Source: Pseudomonas viridiflava
Lineage (GTDB): Bacteria > Pseudomonadota > Gammaproteobacteria > Pseudomonadales > Pseudomonadaceae
DNA: 64,000 nucleotides
Direction: 5' to 3'
NCBI GenBank assembly: GCA_900596015.1
Contig: UVIF01000001.1
Location: forward strand, 1 to 64,000
The notes beneath the pieces were generated by a model. The model did not search any database. It saw only the letters and a list, made by a program, of their open reading frames with translations, and had not been told where the DNA came from. The first letter of the stretch is position 1, and the number at the start of each line of letters is the position of its first letter. The position numbers and the translations under genes were made by a program. Shown here piece after piece: positions 51,912 through 61,463 of this stretch.

Positions 51912-53936
51912 CTATAGCTTGAACCGCGCCACCACGGTGCGCAGCTCGGTTGCAAGCAGTGATAGCTCTTCTGCAGTCACGGCGTTGTCTTCGATACCTT
52001 CCATCAACGCCAGGCTGCCATTGCGAATTTCGGTCACGTTGCGGTTGATGTCCTCCGACACAGCGTGCTGCTGAACGGCCGCGCTGGCGATCTGAGTGTT
52101 CATGCCGACGATCTGCTCGACGCCATCGCTGATGGCATCCAGGCTGGTCGAGGCCGCATCGGCGGACTGCAGGCATTCCTGCGCGCGCTGCTTGCCAGCC
52201 TTCATTTGCTCGACGGCAGCCGCGGTGGCCAATTGCAGTTCCTGGATGATCCGGCGGATCTCTTCGGTGGAGTTTTGCGTACGCGATGCCAGGGTCCGCA
52301 CCTCGTCGGCGACCACCGCGAAGCCCCGGCCCTGCTCGCCCGCACGGGCAGCCTCGATGGCCGCGTTCAAGGCCAGCAGATTGGTCTGGTCGGCAATGTT
52401 GCGGATCACTTCGATGACCCCACCGATCTGCTGGCTGTGCTGGGCAAGCGCCGAGACCTTCTGCGCGCTGCGCTCCACTTCGTCGGCCAGGGCCTCGATG
52501 GTGACCTTGGTTTCGTGCATCTGCGCCAGCCCGGCATTGGACGACTGGCTCGCTTGTTCAGCAGCGTGGGCGGCACCTTCGGTGTTCTGCGCGACGTCGG
52601 CAACGCTGGTGGTCATTTCGTTGATGGCCGTGGCCACCTGCTCGGTTTCGCTTTGCTGGGTGTTCATCGAGCGTTTGGCGCGGTCGATGGACACACCCAT
52701 GCGCGTGGCGGCATCGGACACCGACTGCGAGCTGCGCTCGACCTGAGCCAGCGAACCACTGAAGGCCTGCACCATATGGTTCAGGCTGTTGCCTACGTCG
52801 GCCATTTCATCCTTGCCGCGGACCTGGACGCGCGTGCTCAGGTCGCCCTGGGCAATGAGCTGGGTGGCCAACAGGACATCCTCAATGGTACGGCGCATGG
52901 CGCTGTAGATGCCGCAGAACACGTACACCAGCAGCAGGCCGACAAGCGCGAACATGCCGATGATGAACTGGCGTTGAGCATTTTTTTCCTCGACACGGTG
53001 TTCCAGCCGATTCAGCAGCTCCTCCTGCAAGGTGTCCTGGGCCTTGTACAACTCAGCCACGACCGCATTGCCCTTGGCGGGTACGTTCTGCACGTTGCCC
53101 AGTGTATCGCTGGTAGAGGACGTCACCGCGTCGAGGTCCGCACGGAAGCCCTCGAGGCTTGCGAAGGCGCTGTTGATCGGTGCCTGGATCCGATCGGCGA
53201 GCGCGGGCTCACGACGACGCAGCAGTGCCAGGCTTTGCTGCAGCTCCTTGTGGATGAGCAGTTCGTTCTTGAGCATCGACTTGATCACGCCGCGCGTAGC
53301 CGGGCTCAACACCTGCCCTTCACGCAGGCCGCTGGCGAGCCCACGCAGTTGCCCGACGATGTTGATCTGGCGGGGCAGGCGCAAGGTGCTCTGGTCGATC
53401 ATGAACAGCGATGCGTAATCTTCATCCAGCACCATCCCCGATGTGGCCGACACGTAGTAGACGAAATTCAACGTCTCGGTGAGTTGGTCGTTCCACGCAT
53501 CGAACACGCCGCTCTGGTCGGCACCCGGCTTGGCCTGCGCCATCAACCGCGTGGCTGCTGCGTGCAGATCCTGGACGCGGTCACCGGTTTCCAGCGGCTC
53601 GTTGAACTCGCGGTCCGTGGCGGCCAGTTTCGAGAATGCATCTTCCAGCTTGGCCTGGTTGGCCAGTACATCGGCTTGCGCAGTCGAATCACCGCTGAGC
53701 AGGCGATTGCTCAGGGCGCGCTGCATCATGGACAAGCGCAGGATGGGCGTGACGTCCAGCAGGTAACGCTGGCCTGCCTGCTCCGAACGGATGACCGCAA
53801 GGCTCTCGTTGATTTGAATGATGAAACGGGTGCCCAGCAGCGCCAAGGGAACCAGGACGATGATGGCCAGTACCGCAAACTTCGTCGGAAAGCGTAATCG
53901 GTTGGCCAGTGCTACGGCAGGAGCAAGGATGTTCAT
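51912..53936 (-). CDS. Methyl-accepting chemotaxis protein with large sensor
   Basis: A 674-residue chemoreceptor. TM1 is at about 20-42, an unusually long periplasmic sensor (about 43-335) is predicted helical, and TM2 follows near 337-358. Next come HAMP ([32 protein letters not shown]) and the signalling domain with [46 protein letters not shown]. The sensor is about 290 residues, long enough for a double helical bundle (HBM or NIT-like), but no domain was firmly recognised. No C-terminal pentapeptide (ends ARFKL). Confidence 0.9.
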   Translation of the reverse strand: MNILAPAVALANRLRFPTKFAVLAIIVLVPLALLGTRFIIQINESLAVIRSEQAGQRYLLDVTPILRLSMMQRALSNRLLSGDSTAQADVLANQAKLEDAFSKLAATDREFNEPLETGDRVQDLHAAATRLMAQAKPGADQSGVFDAWNDQLTETLNFVYYVSATSGMVLDEDYASLFMIDQSTLRLPRQINIVGQLRGLASGLREGQVLSPATRGVIKSMLKNELLIHKELQQSLALLRRREPALADRIQAPINSAFASLEGFRADLDAVTSSTSDTLGNVQNVPAKGNAVVAELYKAQDTLQEELLNRLEHRVEEKNAQRQFIIGMFALVGLLLVYVFCGIYSAMRRTIEDVLLATQLIAQGDLSTRVQVRGKDEMADVGNSLNHMVQAFSGSLAQVERSSQSVSDAATRMGVSIDRAKRSMNTQQSETEQVATAINEMTTSVADVAQNTEGAAHAAEQASQSSNAGLAQMHETKVTIEALADEVERSAQKVSALAQHSQQIGGVIEVIRNIADQTNLLALNAAIEAARAGEQGRGFAVVADEVRTLASRTQNSTEEIRRIIQELQLATAAAVEQMKAGKQRAQECLQSADAASTSLDAISDGVEQIVGMNTQIASAAVQQHAVSEDINRNVTEIRNGSLALMEGIEDNAVTAEELSLLATELRTVVARFKL

Positions 53937-54141
53937 GAGGTTCTCACAGCCCGAAATGGGACGGTTCGTAATGGGTCTTGGGGTGAGAACGGTCCATTTC
54001 TCGGACGCCTGGGCTCTGTTCGGCCCATGTGGCTGCGCACAATTGTTCTGCGGTCAAACGTGCGTATCGGTAGCGATCCGAAGAACTTTACAGAAAGTTG
54101 TACAAATTAATTTTATTGTAAAACTTTTGAACTTATCCTAA

Positions 54142-54168
54142 AGAGTGATGTCCTTATGGCATCACTCT
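54142..54168. promoter_or_regulatory. Perfect 9-base palindrome in AT-rich divergent region
   Basis: AGAGTGATG, 9-base loop, CATCACTCT. It lies in the 357-base gap between the divergent chemoreceptor and flavoprotein genes, just after an AT-rich stretch (54080-54140, with TTACAGAAAGTTGTACAAATT). No T tract follows on the plus strand, so an operator or leader hairpin is as likely as a terminator. The rest of the gap shows nothing else. Confidence 0.45.
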
Positions 54169-54293
54169 ATTCTTGATAGACACACTCCGCTGATTGGGGA
54201 AAGTTATTCATCAGTGTCGATCCAAAAGGTCGGAAACGGGCATCAGGCCGAGCGTTAGACTGGTGTCATCTCTTGGATCTTGGGGCAGGCACT

Positions 54294-55262
54294 GTGAATC
54301 AGGACAATCAATCGCACGATCTGGCTGGCCACGACGCGTTCAGCCGCACCTTCCAACAGGGTCAATTGACCATTGGTTTCATTTCCCCCGCCAGTGGCTA
54401 CCACGACAGCCCCTTTCCGGATTTGTCCGATCAGGCCGAGATCGTACAAAGCCTCGACCGCAGTGACGCTGCAGCCTTGTGGCTGCGCGATGTGCCGTTC
54501 TACGACCCTTCGTTCGGTGACACCGGCCAGGTGATGGACCCGCTGGTGTACGCCGGCTGGCTGGCCGCACTCACCCAGCGGATCGCCATAGGCACGGCCG
54601 GGTTCGTCACGCCCCTGCGCGAGCCGGTCATTACCGCCAAGCAGATCACCACCGCCGACCAACTGTTGGGCGGGCGCTTCCTGGCTGGCATGGCCTCCGG
54701 CGACCGGCCCACAGAATACCCGGCCTTCGGCGTCGATTTCGCCACCCGTGTGGAGCGCTATCGCGAAGCGGTCGCCTTGATCAAGACCCTGACCTCGGTG
54801 TCCTTCCCGCGTTTGCAAACCGAGCATTTCGGCCATCTGCGCGGCGACATCGACTTGGTACCCAAACCAGCGGCCTCGCGTATTCCCATCATTGCCATCG
54901 GCCGGGCGGGCCAGAGCCTGGAATGGCTGGCAGAGCACGTCGACGCGTGGATCTGGCATGGCGATGCCCAGCGTATGCCGGAGGTGGTGCCGCACTGGCG
55001 TGAAATGACCGCGTCCCGGGGTTTCGTACCGTTTGGCTATGGCGCGATGTTCGACCTGGACACCGATGCCAACGCACCGCTACAGACCGGTCGAGTGCTG
55101 CGCGGCGGCCGTCATGCCCTCAAGGCGTTGTTCGCGCGCCAACGCGATGCCGGCGTCAACCATGTTGCCTTGAACCTCAAGCCAACACGGCGCCCGGCGC
55201 TGGAGGTGATTGCGGAGCTGCAGGAGTATGTGCTTCCAGAGTTTGTGTTGGGGGCCAAGTAG
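54294..55262 (+). CDS. Luciferase-like (LLM class) flavin-dependent oxidoreductase
   Basis: About 322 residues from a GTG that follows GGGGCAGGCACT; a TTG 21 bases upstream would add seven residues. The bacterial-luciferase TIM barrel is seen in TIGFISPASGYHDSPFPDLSDQAEIVQSLDRSDAAALWLRDVPFYDP, TAGFVTPLREPVITAKQITTADQLLGGRFLAGMASGD and IIAIGRAGQSLEWLAEHVDAWIW. It probably oxidises or desulfonates a small organic compound with FMNH2 or F420-like chemistry; a pseudomonad would use FMN. Substrate unknown. Confidence 0.85.
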   Translation: MNQDNQSHDLAGHDAFSRTFQQGQLTIGFISPASGYHDSPFPDLSDQAEIVQSLDRSDAAALWLRDVPFYDPSFGDTGQVMDPLVYAGWLAALTQRIAIGTAGFVTPLREPVITAKQITTADQLLGGRFLAGMASGDRPTEYPAFGVDFATRVERYREAVALIKTLTSVSFPRLQTEHFGHLRGDIDLVPKPAASRIPIIAIGRAGQSLEWLAEHVDAWIWHGDAQRMPEVVPHWREMTASRGFVPFGYGAMFDLDTDANAPLQTGRVLRGGRHALKALFARQRDAGVNHVALNLKPTRRPALEVIAELQEYVLPEFVLGAK

Positions 55263-55282
55263 GTACGACCCCGTTGCAGCCA

Positions 55283-56344
55283 TCAGCCCTCAACGCTGGC
55301 CGGCCACGGCTGTACACAAAGCCGATTCTTGCCACTGCGCTTGGCCCGGTACAGTGCTTCGTCCGTGGCTTTGATCCAGTCTCGCTCGCTCGCGTATTCA
55401 TGAGAGTAAGGCACCAGGCCAATGCTCAGGGTCACCTCCACGGGCACGGTCAGGTCAGCCCAGTCGGCGAATCGTTGGCGAATGTCGTCCAACTGCCGGG
55501 CCGCTTCCTGGACGCTGACATCGAACAGCAACAAACAGAACTCGTCGCCGCCGTAGCGTCCCGGCACGGCGGAGGTCCCCAGCCCTGAACGCAGCAGGTT
55601 GGCCAGGCGGCCGATGATGGCATCGCCTACCAGATGACCGTGCTCATCGTTGATGCGCTTGAAGTTGTCGATGTCTATCAAGGCCAGCATTGCCATCACC
55701 TCGCCCCTCCTGCAGCGAGGGAAGATTTCGTCAAGCTTTTCCCTCCACGAAGCGTGATGGAGCAGACGGGTCATGCCGTCCAGTTTACTGATCAGCTTGA
55801 AAGCCTTCTTGTGCACTGCCAGTTGCACCGAAACGCCGTAGCTGGCGCGGGCCACGATCAGCGGGTAGATAATCAGCATCGGCAGACAGGCCAGTTGCTG
55901 CAGCGCCGTGGTCGCCATCGACAACTCAAACCCTTCGAGGCTCAGCGTCATAAGCACGCCCACAGCCTGCAGCGCAACGCTGGCTCGAAGAAGACGCCAA
56001 CCACCTGCGGCCATGGCATTCATGGCGACCATGGCAAGCAGCAGCACCGACGGCAGCAGGTTGAACGCCATCAGCCCCGCCCAGCCGCCGGCGAACAGGG
56101 CGTCCAGCATGAGGTTGCGCTGTTCGGCAGCGAATGGATCCGGGGCGTTATGTGCGAGCAGGTACGCACAGGTTGGCCAGGCCACGAGGTTGGCCAACAT
56201 CGCTGCCCATACCCACGTGGGCGTACCAGGCTGATCCAGCAACACAGCACCGATGAAGAGCGCGCTGAGCAGGCACCCTATCGAGCGCGGCCCGTAGATG
56301 CGGCGCGCGAAACTTCTCCCCAACTCCTGGCGACTGAGCGGCAT
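55283..56344 (-). CDS. Membrane diguanylate cyclase (MASE2-like sensor plus GGDEF)
   Basis: A 353-residue c-di-GMP synthase. About five or six helices fill residues 20-170 in an AdrA/MASE2-like arrangement (SFARRIYGPRSIGCLLSALFIGAVL). The GGDEF domain is at about 185-345, with IDIDNFKRINDEHGHLVGD and the intact active loop RYGGDEF near 262-268. No RxxD inhibitory site is seen five residues before the loop. It should raise c-di-GMP at the inner membrane. Convergent with the luciferase-like gene, 20 bases apart. Confidence 0.9.
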   Translation of the reverse strand: MPLSRQELGRSFARRIYGPRSIGCLLSALFIGAVLLDQPGTPTWVWAAMLANLVAWPTCAYLLAHNAPDPFAAEQRNLMLDALFAGGWAGLMAFNLLPSVLLLAMVAMNAMAAGGWRLLRASVALQAVGVLMTLSLEGFELSMATTALQQLACLPMLIIYPLIVARASYGVSVQLAVHKKAFKLISKLDGMTRLLHHASWREKLDEIFPRCRRGEVMAMLALIDIDNFKRINDEHGHLVGDAIIGRLANLLRSGLGTSAVPGRYGGDEFCLLLFDVSVQEAARQLDDIRQRFADWADLTVPVEVTLSIGLVPYSHEYASERDWIKATDEALYRAKRSGKNRLCVQPWPASVEG

Positions 56345-56527
56345 ACCAAGGCTCCCCGCCTTTGCTATCGATGTGCCCTGTCAGAGCAAAGACGTGCCGC
56401 TGTCCGGTGGTCGACTGAGCGTCGATCGGCATGGCACTTTGGCATCGATTTTATAGCAAGTCGGGTTTGCAGTCAGCAGCCGTTCGGTGCACCCGCGATT
56501 GTTGCCAATACACGCCGGACATTGGCC

Positions 56528-57022
56528 TTACTGCGCCTGGCCATACTCCGCATCGCTGACCTGCTCCAGCCAATCCACCACCTTGCCATCCAGCGCCTCG
56601 GCAATGGCGATATGGCTCATGCCAGTATCGGGCCGCGCGCCGTGCCAGTGTTTGACTTGGGGAGGAATCCACACGGTATCACCGGGGCGAATCAGCTGGC
56701 GGCCCTGGCCCTCTTGCTGTACGTAGCCGGCACCTGCGGTCACGATCAGGGTCTGGCCCAGCGGGTGGGTGTGCCAGGCGGTACGCGCGCCGGGCTCGAA
56801 GGTGACCGTGGCGCCGCCGATGCGAGCACCGTCAGTGCCTTTGAACGGCGCATCGACCCGAACCTTGCCGGTAAAGTATTCGGCGGGCCCGGCCGCGGAC
56901 GGCTGGGAGCCTGCGGGCGTTAAGGTGACGTTGAGGGGTTGAGTGCCATTCATGGGTTGGGCTCCTTCGCTTTCAAACGTTAACAAGGACAATGAGAGCG
57001 CGGCGGCTGCAAGTGATTTCAC
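56528..57022 (-). CDS. Secreted or periplasmic cupin-domain protein
   Basis: A 164-residue protein from a GTG that follows AGGAGG by seven bases; the longer frame to 57058 lacks a ribosome site. With this start the N terminus is a signal peptide (VKSLAAAALSLSLLTFESEGA). The cupin core has metal-type motifs TWHTHPLGQTLIV-like (AWHTHPLGQT) and WIPPQVKHWHGARP. It is close to the small cupins annotated as mandelonitrile lyase-like or carboxymuconolactone-associated. Divergent from a LysR gene that likely controls it. Confidence 0.82.
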   Translation of the reverse strand: MKSLAAAALSLSLLTFESEGAQPMNGTQPLNVTLTPAGSQPSAAGPAEYFTGKVRVDAPFKGTDGARIGGATVTFEPGARTAWHTHPLGQTLIVTAGAGYVQQEGQGRQLIRPGDTVWIPPQVKHWHGARPDTGMSHIAIAEALDGKVVDWLEQVSDAEYGQAQ

Positions 57023-57061
57023 CAAGAGTCCTCCTGTGTCTTGCGCAAAGATTTTCAATCT

Positions 57062-57083
57062 ATCAGTTAGATATCCTTCTGAT
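57062..57083. promoter_or_regulatory. Inverted repeat between cupin and lysR genes
   Basis: ATCAG, 12 bases, CTGAT in the 103-base divergent region. The size suits a LysR recognition site; the T-N11-A core was not clearly placed. Confidence 0.35.
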
Positions 57084-57125
57084 TAGCCACTAGAATCGGC
57101 ATGGATAAATGAACGGTATTCATCA

Positions 57126-58022
57126 ATGCTTCGCGACAACGCCAACGATCTGCTCGCCTTCCTCGCGGTGGCCAAAGAGCGCAGCTTTACCAAGGCCGCT
57201 GGCAAGCTGGGCGTTTCGCAGTCTGCGCTCAGCCACTCGGTGCGCGGGCTGGAAGCGCGCCTGGGCTTGAGGCTGCTGACGCGCACGACCCGCAGCGTAT
57301 CCCCCACCGAGGCCGGCCAACGATTGATCAGCACGGTCGGCCCCAGCTTCGACGATATCGAAGTTGCGCTGGCGGCACTCAGCGAACTGCGCGACCGTCC
57401 CGCCGGGAACATCCGCATAAACGCCATGGACCATGCCCTGGAGCTGGTTCTGCGCCCAGTGCTGAAAACCTTCCTGCCCAAGTACCCCGACATCTCCATC
57501 GAAGTCTGCTGCGACTACAACTTCGTCGACATCGCGGCCCAGGGTTTCGACGCCGGCGTGAGACTGGGCGAGGCCGTCGCCGATGGCATGATCGCCACGC
57601 GCATCGGTCCCGACATGCGCATGCTCGTGGTGGGTTCACCTGCCTACTTCGCCGGACGCGAGCTCCCGGTCACACCGCGCTGCCTGCCCAACCATCTGTG
57701 CAACAACCTGCGCCTGCCCACTCACGGCGGACTGTATGCGTGGGAGTTCGCAAAGGACGATGAGACCCTCAACGTGCGGGTGTCTGGACAGGTCATCTAC
57801 AACGGCGCGTACCAACTGCTCGACGCCGCCCTGGACGGGTTCGGCTTGAGCTTCATACCAGACGACATGGCTGCGCCCTACATTGCCAGCGGGCAGCTGC
57901 AGGTCGTACTCGAGGACTGGTGCCCCTGGTACCCGGGGTACCACCTGTATTACCCAAGCCGCCGGCAAGCGTCGCCGGCGTTTACGTTGCTGGTCGAGGC
58001 ATTGCGGTATCGGGCGGATTGA
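57126..58022 (+). CDS. LysR-family regulator (beside cupin gene)
   Basis: A 298-residue LTTR. The HTH is at about 8-65 (LLAFLAVAKERSFTKAAGKLGVSQSALSHSVRGLEARLGLRLLTRTTRSVSPTEAG). The co-inducer domain is of the common two-lobe type (GFDAGVRLGEAVADGMIATRIGPDMRMLVVGSPAYF). It probably activates the divergent cupin gene; the inducer is unknown. Confidence 0.9.
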   Translation: MLRDNANDLLAFLAVAKERSFTKAAGKLGVSQSALSHSVRGLEARLGLRLLTRTTRSVSPTEAGQRLISTVGPSFDDIEVALAALSELRDRPAGNIRINAMDHALELVLRPVLKTFLPKYPDISIEVCCDYNFVDIAAQGFDAGVRLGEAVADGMIATRIGPDMRMLVVGSPAYFAGRELPVTPRCLPNHLCNNLRLPTHGGLYAWEFAKDDETLNVRVSGQVIYNGAYQLLDAALDGFGLSFIPDDMAAPYIASGQLQVVLEDWCPWYPGYHLYYPSRRQASPAFTLLVEALRYRAD

Positions 58023-58085
58023 TGCTGCAGGAAAGCGAATGCCTTCATCCTCGCGGATTCCGCGTGTGACCGGGACCAATCATCA

Positions 58086-59252
58086 TCAAACAGCTGCACC
58101 TATCGCCGTTCGCGAGCGCCACGCAAAAGCCAACGCCATCAACAGCCCGAGGGTCGCCATTGCCGCTCCGGCCAGGGAGATCGCCGGGTAGCCCAGCCCG
58201 GCATTGATGACCGCGCCACCCAGCGCGGCACCAATCGCATTGCCGAGGTTGAAGGCGCCGATGTTTACCGCCGAGGCCAGATTGGGGGCGTCCCTGGCGG
58301 CTTCCATCACGCGCATCTGCAGCGGCGGTACCAGGGCAAAGCTGGCAATGCCCCAGATCAGGATGGCGATTGCGGCCGGCAGCAGCCACCGCATCAGCAC
58401 GGTGAACGCCAGCAGGACCACGATCAGCACGCTCAATGAAACGATCAGGGTGCGGTCGATGGAACGGTCGGCGGACCTGCCACCCCAGATGTTTCCCAGG
58501 GTCAGCCCGACGCCGAACAGCACCAGCATGGCGGTGACGAAGACGGTCGACGCATGGGTCTCACTGCTCAGGATCGGAGCGATGTAGGTGAATACCGTGA
58601 ACATGGCACCCGAGCCGACCACTGTCAGGGCCAGGGCCCCGAGTACCGGCCCACGGCCGAGCACACGGATTTCGGCCATCACCCCGACGCTGGCCGGCGC
58701 GGGCAGATTGGGCAAGGCGAACCATGACGCCGCCATGGTAGCGACGCCCAGGCCGGTGATGCCCCAGAACGCGGTGCGCCAGCCGAACAGTTCGCCGAAC
58801 CAGGCGGCCAGTGGCACACCCCCGATAGTGGCCAGGGTCAGGCCCATGAACATGGCAGCAACTGCGCCGGCGCGCTTTTCTGGAGCCACGACGCTGGCGG
58901 CGACGACCGCACCCACGCCAAAGAATGCACCGTGGTTCAACGAGGTGACTACCCTGGCGATCATGAGGCTGTAGTAGTCGGTGGCCAGCGCCGACATCAG
59001 GTTGCCCAGGGTGAAAATTGCCATGAGCCCGATCAACAGGTGGCGCCTGGAGATCCGGCCTGTGGTCAGGGTCATCAAGGGCGCGCCAAGCAGCACGCCC
59101 AAGGCATAGGCACTCACCAGCAGGCCTGCAGCAGGGATGGAAACACCCAGGTCTGCCGCGATACCCGGCAGCATACCCATGGGGGCGAATTCGGTAACAC
59201 CGATGCCAAAGGCGCCGATGGACAACGCGACTAGCGGTGGATTGATGCGCAT
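58086..59252 (-). CDS. MFS efflux transporter (DHA1, arabinose-efflux-like)
   Basis: A 388-residue, 12-helix exporter. AAGGAGC lies six bases before the ATG; the frame extends 93 codons upstream but has no such site. Signatures are LSIGAFGIGVTEFAPMGMLPGIAADLGVSIPAAGLLVSAYALGVLLGAPLM and the variant motif TTGRISRRHLLIGL. It is divergent from a LysR gene 94 bases away. Likely exports a drug or sugar; substrate unknown. Confidence 0.87.
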   Translation of the reverse strand: MRINPPLVALSIGAFGIGVTEFAPMGMLPGIAADLGVSIPAAGLLVSAYALGVLLGAPLMTLTTGRISRRHLLIGLMAIFTLGNLMSALATDYYSLMIARVVTSLNHGAFFGVGAVVAASVVAPEKRAGAVAAMFMGLTLATIGGVPLAAWFGELFGWRTAFWGITGLGVATMAASWFALPNLPAPASVGVMAEIRVLGRGPVLGALALTVVGSGAMFTVFTYIAPILSSETHASTVFVTAMLVLFGVGLTLGNIWGGRSADRSIDRTLIVSLSVLIVVLLAFTVLMRWLLPAAIAILIWGIASFALVPPLQMRVMEAARDAPNLASAVNIGAFNLGNAIGAALGGAVINAGLGYPAISLAGAAMATLGLLMALAFAWRSRTAIGAAV

Positions 59253-59346
59253 GGCAAGCTCCTTATCTGTGCGGCCAATGCTACGATCCTCAATCATGCG
59301 GCGGTAGATAGCCGTACGGGCATGCACCTTTGCGTTGAGAGCACAA

Positions 59347-60240
59347 ATGGATCTGAGCGGTAGATCAGGAGAAATGGGCGTTTTCGTTGCCGTGGCGCGC
59401 GAGGGCAGCTTGTCGGCCGCCGCGCGGGCGCTGGGACTGACGCCATCGGCGGTCAGTCGAATCATCGCGCGAACCGAACAACGGCTCGGCACTCGCCTGC
59501 TGTTGCGCACTACCCGAGCCATCAGCTTCACCGCCGAGGGCCAGAGCTATCTACGCGGTGCACGGCGTATCCTGGCCGACCTGGACGAGGTCGAAGACAC
59601 CATCGCCGACCAGGGAGTGCCCAGGGGACGCCTGCGCATCAGCGCGGCCCTGGGTCACGGAAGGCTGGCCATCGTTCCTTTGGTCGCGGCTTTCGGCGCG
59701 CGCTACCCGCAGATCATCGTCGACCTCACGCTCAGCGACGAGGTGGCCGACATCCTCGGCGGGCAGGCCGACGTGGCCGTGCGCTTCGGCCAGTTGCCAG
59801 ACAGCCCGCTCACCGCGCGCAGAATCGGCGACACCGGCCAAATCATCGTGGCCTCACCCGACTATCTGCAGCGCCACGGCACCCCGCTACAACCCGAGGA
59901 TCTGCTGCAGCACAACTGTCTGCGCTTCAATTTCCGCCGCGCCGAGCCCAATTGGCCGTTCGCCCGCGACGGCCGAACGCTTTCTCTCAAGGTCAGCGGC
60001 AACATCGAATGCAGCAGCGGTGAAGCGCTGGCGCAACTGGCACGCGAAGGCGCGGGCGTCGCGCGTATCGGCGAGTTCAGCGTGGCTACGGACCTGCAAC
60101 AGGGCAATCTGGTATCGCTGCTGGAGGACTGGAACCCCGGTGATCGAGAGCCTATCTACGCCGTCTTCGTCGGCGGCGCAACGATGCCGGCCAGGGTGCG
60201 GGTGTTCGTGGATTTCTTGCTCGCTCAGCATCGGATGTGA
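59347..60240 (+). CDS. LysR-family regulator (beside MFS gene)
   Basis: A 297-residue LTTR from MDLSGRSGEM; a TTG four codons earlier is a weaker start. The HTH is FVAVAREGSLSAAARALGLTPSAVSRIIARTEQRLGTRLLLRTTRAISFTAEG. The effector domain carries SDEVADILGGQADVAVRFGQLPDSPLTARRIGDTGQIIVASPDYL. It is the presumed regulator of the divergent MFS exporter. Confidence 0.9.
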   Translation: MDLSGRSGEMGVFVAVAREGSLSAAARALGLTPSAVSRIIARTEQRLGTRLLLRTTRAISFTAEGQSYLRGARRILADLDEVEDTIADQGVPRGRLRISAALGHGRLAIVPLVAAFGARYPQIIVDLTLSDEVADILGGQADVAVRFGQLPDSPLTARRIGDTGQIIVASPDYLQRHGTPLQPEDLLQHNCLRFNFRRAEPNWPFARDGRTLSLKVSGNIECSSGEALAQLAREGAGVARIGEFSVATDLQQGNLVSLLEDWNPGDREPIYAVFVGGATMPARVRVFVDFLLAQHRM

Positions 60241-60410
60241 GGCAAGGCTACACAGACGCAGTACCACATAGTGCATCCTCACTTGTACGATGTCTTATCA
60301 CGCGGTATTACTGCATTTCCAAAAAAAACAAGATCACCCAGATCACTACCCAGCCGCACAGACAGGCATGTGCGGCGACGCCCTTACTTCTGCCCTATGA
60401 TGAGCCACCC

Positions 60411-61373
60411 ATGAACGCACCCGCCACGCGCCACGTGTCGCAGTTTCTTTGCGACCCGAAAACCGTATTGCTTTTGGCCACCCTGTGTTGCGCCCTTTGG
60501 GGCAGCTCTTACCCGGCGATCAAGAACGGCTACGAGCTGCTGCAGATTGCCCCCCATGACGTGTCGTCCAAGCTGATTTTCGCAGGTTATCGTTTCCTCC
60601 TGGCAGGCCTGTGCCTGTTGCTGCTCGCGGTCATGATGCGCAAGCCTGTCTTGCGCTTGAGCCCGCGCACGTTCGGCCAGGTGGCGCTGCTGGGGCTGGT
60701 GCAAACAGGGCTGCAATACGTGTTCTTCTACATTGGCCTGGCGTACACGACGGGCGTCCGCGCGTCGATTCTGAATGCCACCACCACCTTCTTCAGCGTG
60801 CTGCTGGCGCACTTCGTCTACCACAACGACAAACTGTCCACGCGCAAGAGCCTGGGCTGCCTGCTCGGTTTTGCCGGTGTATTGACGGTGAACGCCGGTG
60901 CGGGTCCGCTCGATGCCTTGCCGTCCGTGCATGGCGAGGGCTTCATCGTGATCGCCGCGTTCGTGCTGTCGGCTGCGTCCATCTATGGCAAATATGTCTC
61001 CCACCGTATGGATGCGATGGTGATGACGGGTTGGCAGCTGGCCATTGGCGGCCTGGGGTTGCTTGTGGGCGGCTATGCGACGGGCGGGACCCTGGGTCAC
61101 ATGACGCCCACCTCGACCCTTTTGCTCATCTACCTGGCGCTGCTGTCGGCGGTAGCGTTCACGCTGTGGAGCCTGCTCCTCAAATACAACCCGGTCGGCA
61201 GGGTCAGTGTGTTCGCATTCCTGGTACCGGTGTTCGGGGCCGGGCTGTCGGCGATATTTCTGGGCGAGAGCATTTTCGAATGGAAGAACCTGGCAGCTTT
61301 GGTGCTCGTGTGCGCCGGTATCGGTCTGGTCACGCGCGCGCAGGTGCCTGGGGTTGCATCCAAGGCGAGCTAA
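60411..61373 (+). CDS. EamA/DMT-family transporter
   Basis: A 320-residue protein with ten predicted helices in two EamA repeats (ALWGSSYPAIKNGYELLQIAPHDVSSKLIFAGYRFLLAGLCLLLL, and later SAVAFTLWSLLLKYNPVGRVSVFAFLVPVFGAGLSAIFLGE). The usual role is export of amino acids or other metabolites. The start MNAPATRH follows a long untranslated stretch; upstream in-frame codons are not protein-like. It has no close partner gene. Confidence 0.85.
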   Translation: MNAPATRHVSQFLCDPKTVLLLATLCCALWGSSYPAIKNGYELLQIAPHDVSSKLIFAGYRFLLAGLCLLLLAVMMRKPVLRLSPRTFGQVALLGLVQTGLQYVFFYIGLAYTTGVRASILNATTTFFSVLLAHFVYHNDKLSTRKSLGCLLGFAGVLTVNAGAGPLDALPSVHGEGFIVIAAFVLSAASIYGKYVSHRMDAMVMTGWQLAIGGLGLLVGGYATGGTLGHMTPTSTLLLIYLALLSAVAFTLWSLLLKYNPVGRVSVFAFLVPVFGAGLSAIFLGESIFEWKNLAALVLVCAGIGLVTRAQVPGVASKAS

Positions 61374-61410
61374 CGCGTGCCTCTCATGGACATCGACAGT
61401 TAATACATTT

Positions 61411-61426
61411 ACACATTCGAATGTGT
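61411..61426. promoter_or_regulatory. Perfect 16-base palindrome before the OYE-arsR pair
   Basis: ACACATTCGAATGTGT, 38-53 bases upstream of the Old Yellow Enzyme start. Length, symmetry and position match ArsR-type operators, and an ArsR gene is the second gene of the unit, so autoregulation is likely. Confidence 0.7.
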
Positions 61427-61463
61427 TAATGTGTTGTCACTCTCGTTGTCCTACGGAACTGAC

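Noticed and set aside
52065..53897. 610-codon plus-strand frame opposite the second chemoreceptor
   Set aside because: Same kind of shadow; the minus strand has TM segments, HAMP and the full signalling hairpin.
59253..59531. 93-codon N-terminal extension of the MFS protein
   Set aside because: It crosses the divergent promoter and the LysR start and has no membrane or leader character; AAGGAG marks the ATG at 59252.
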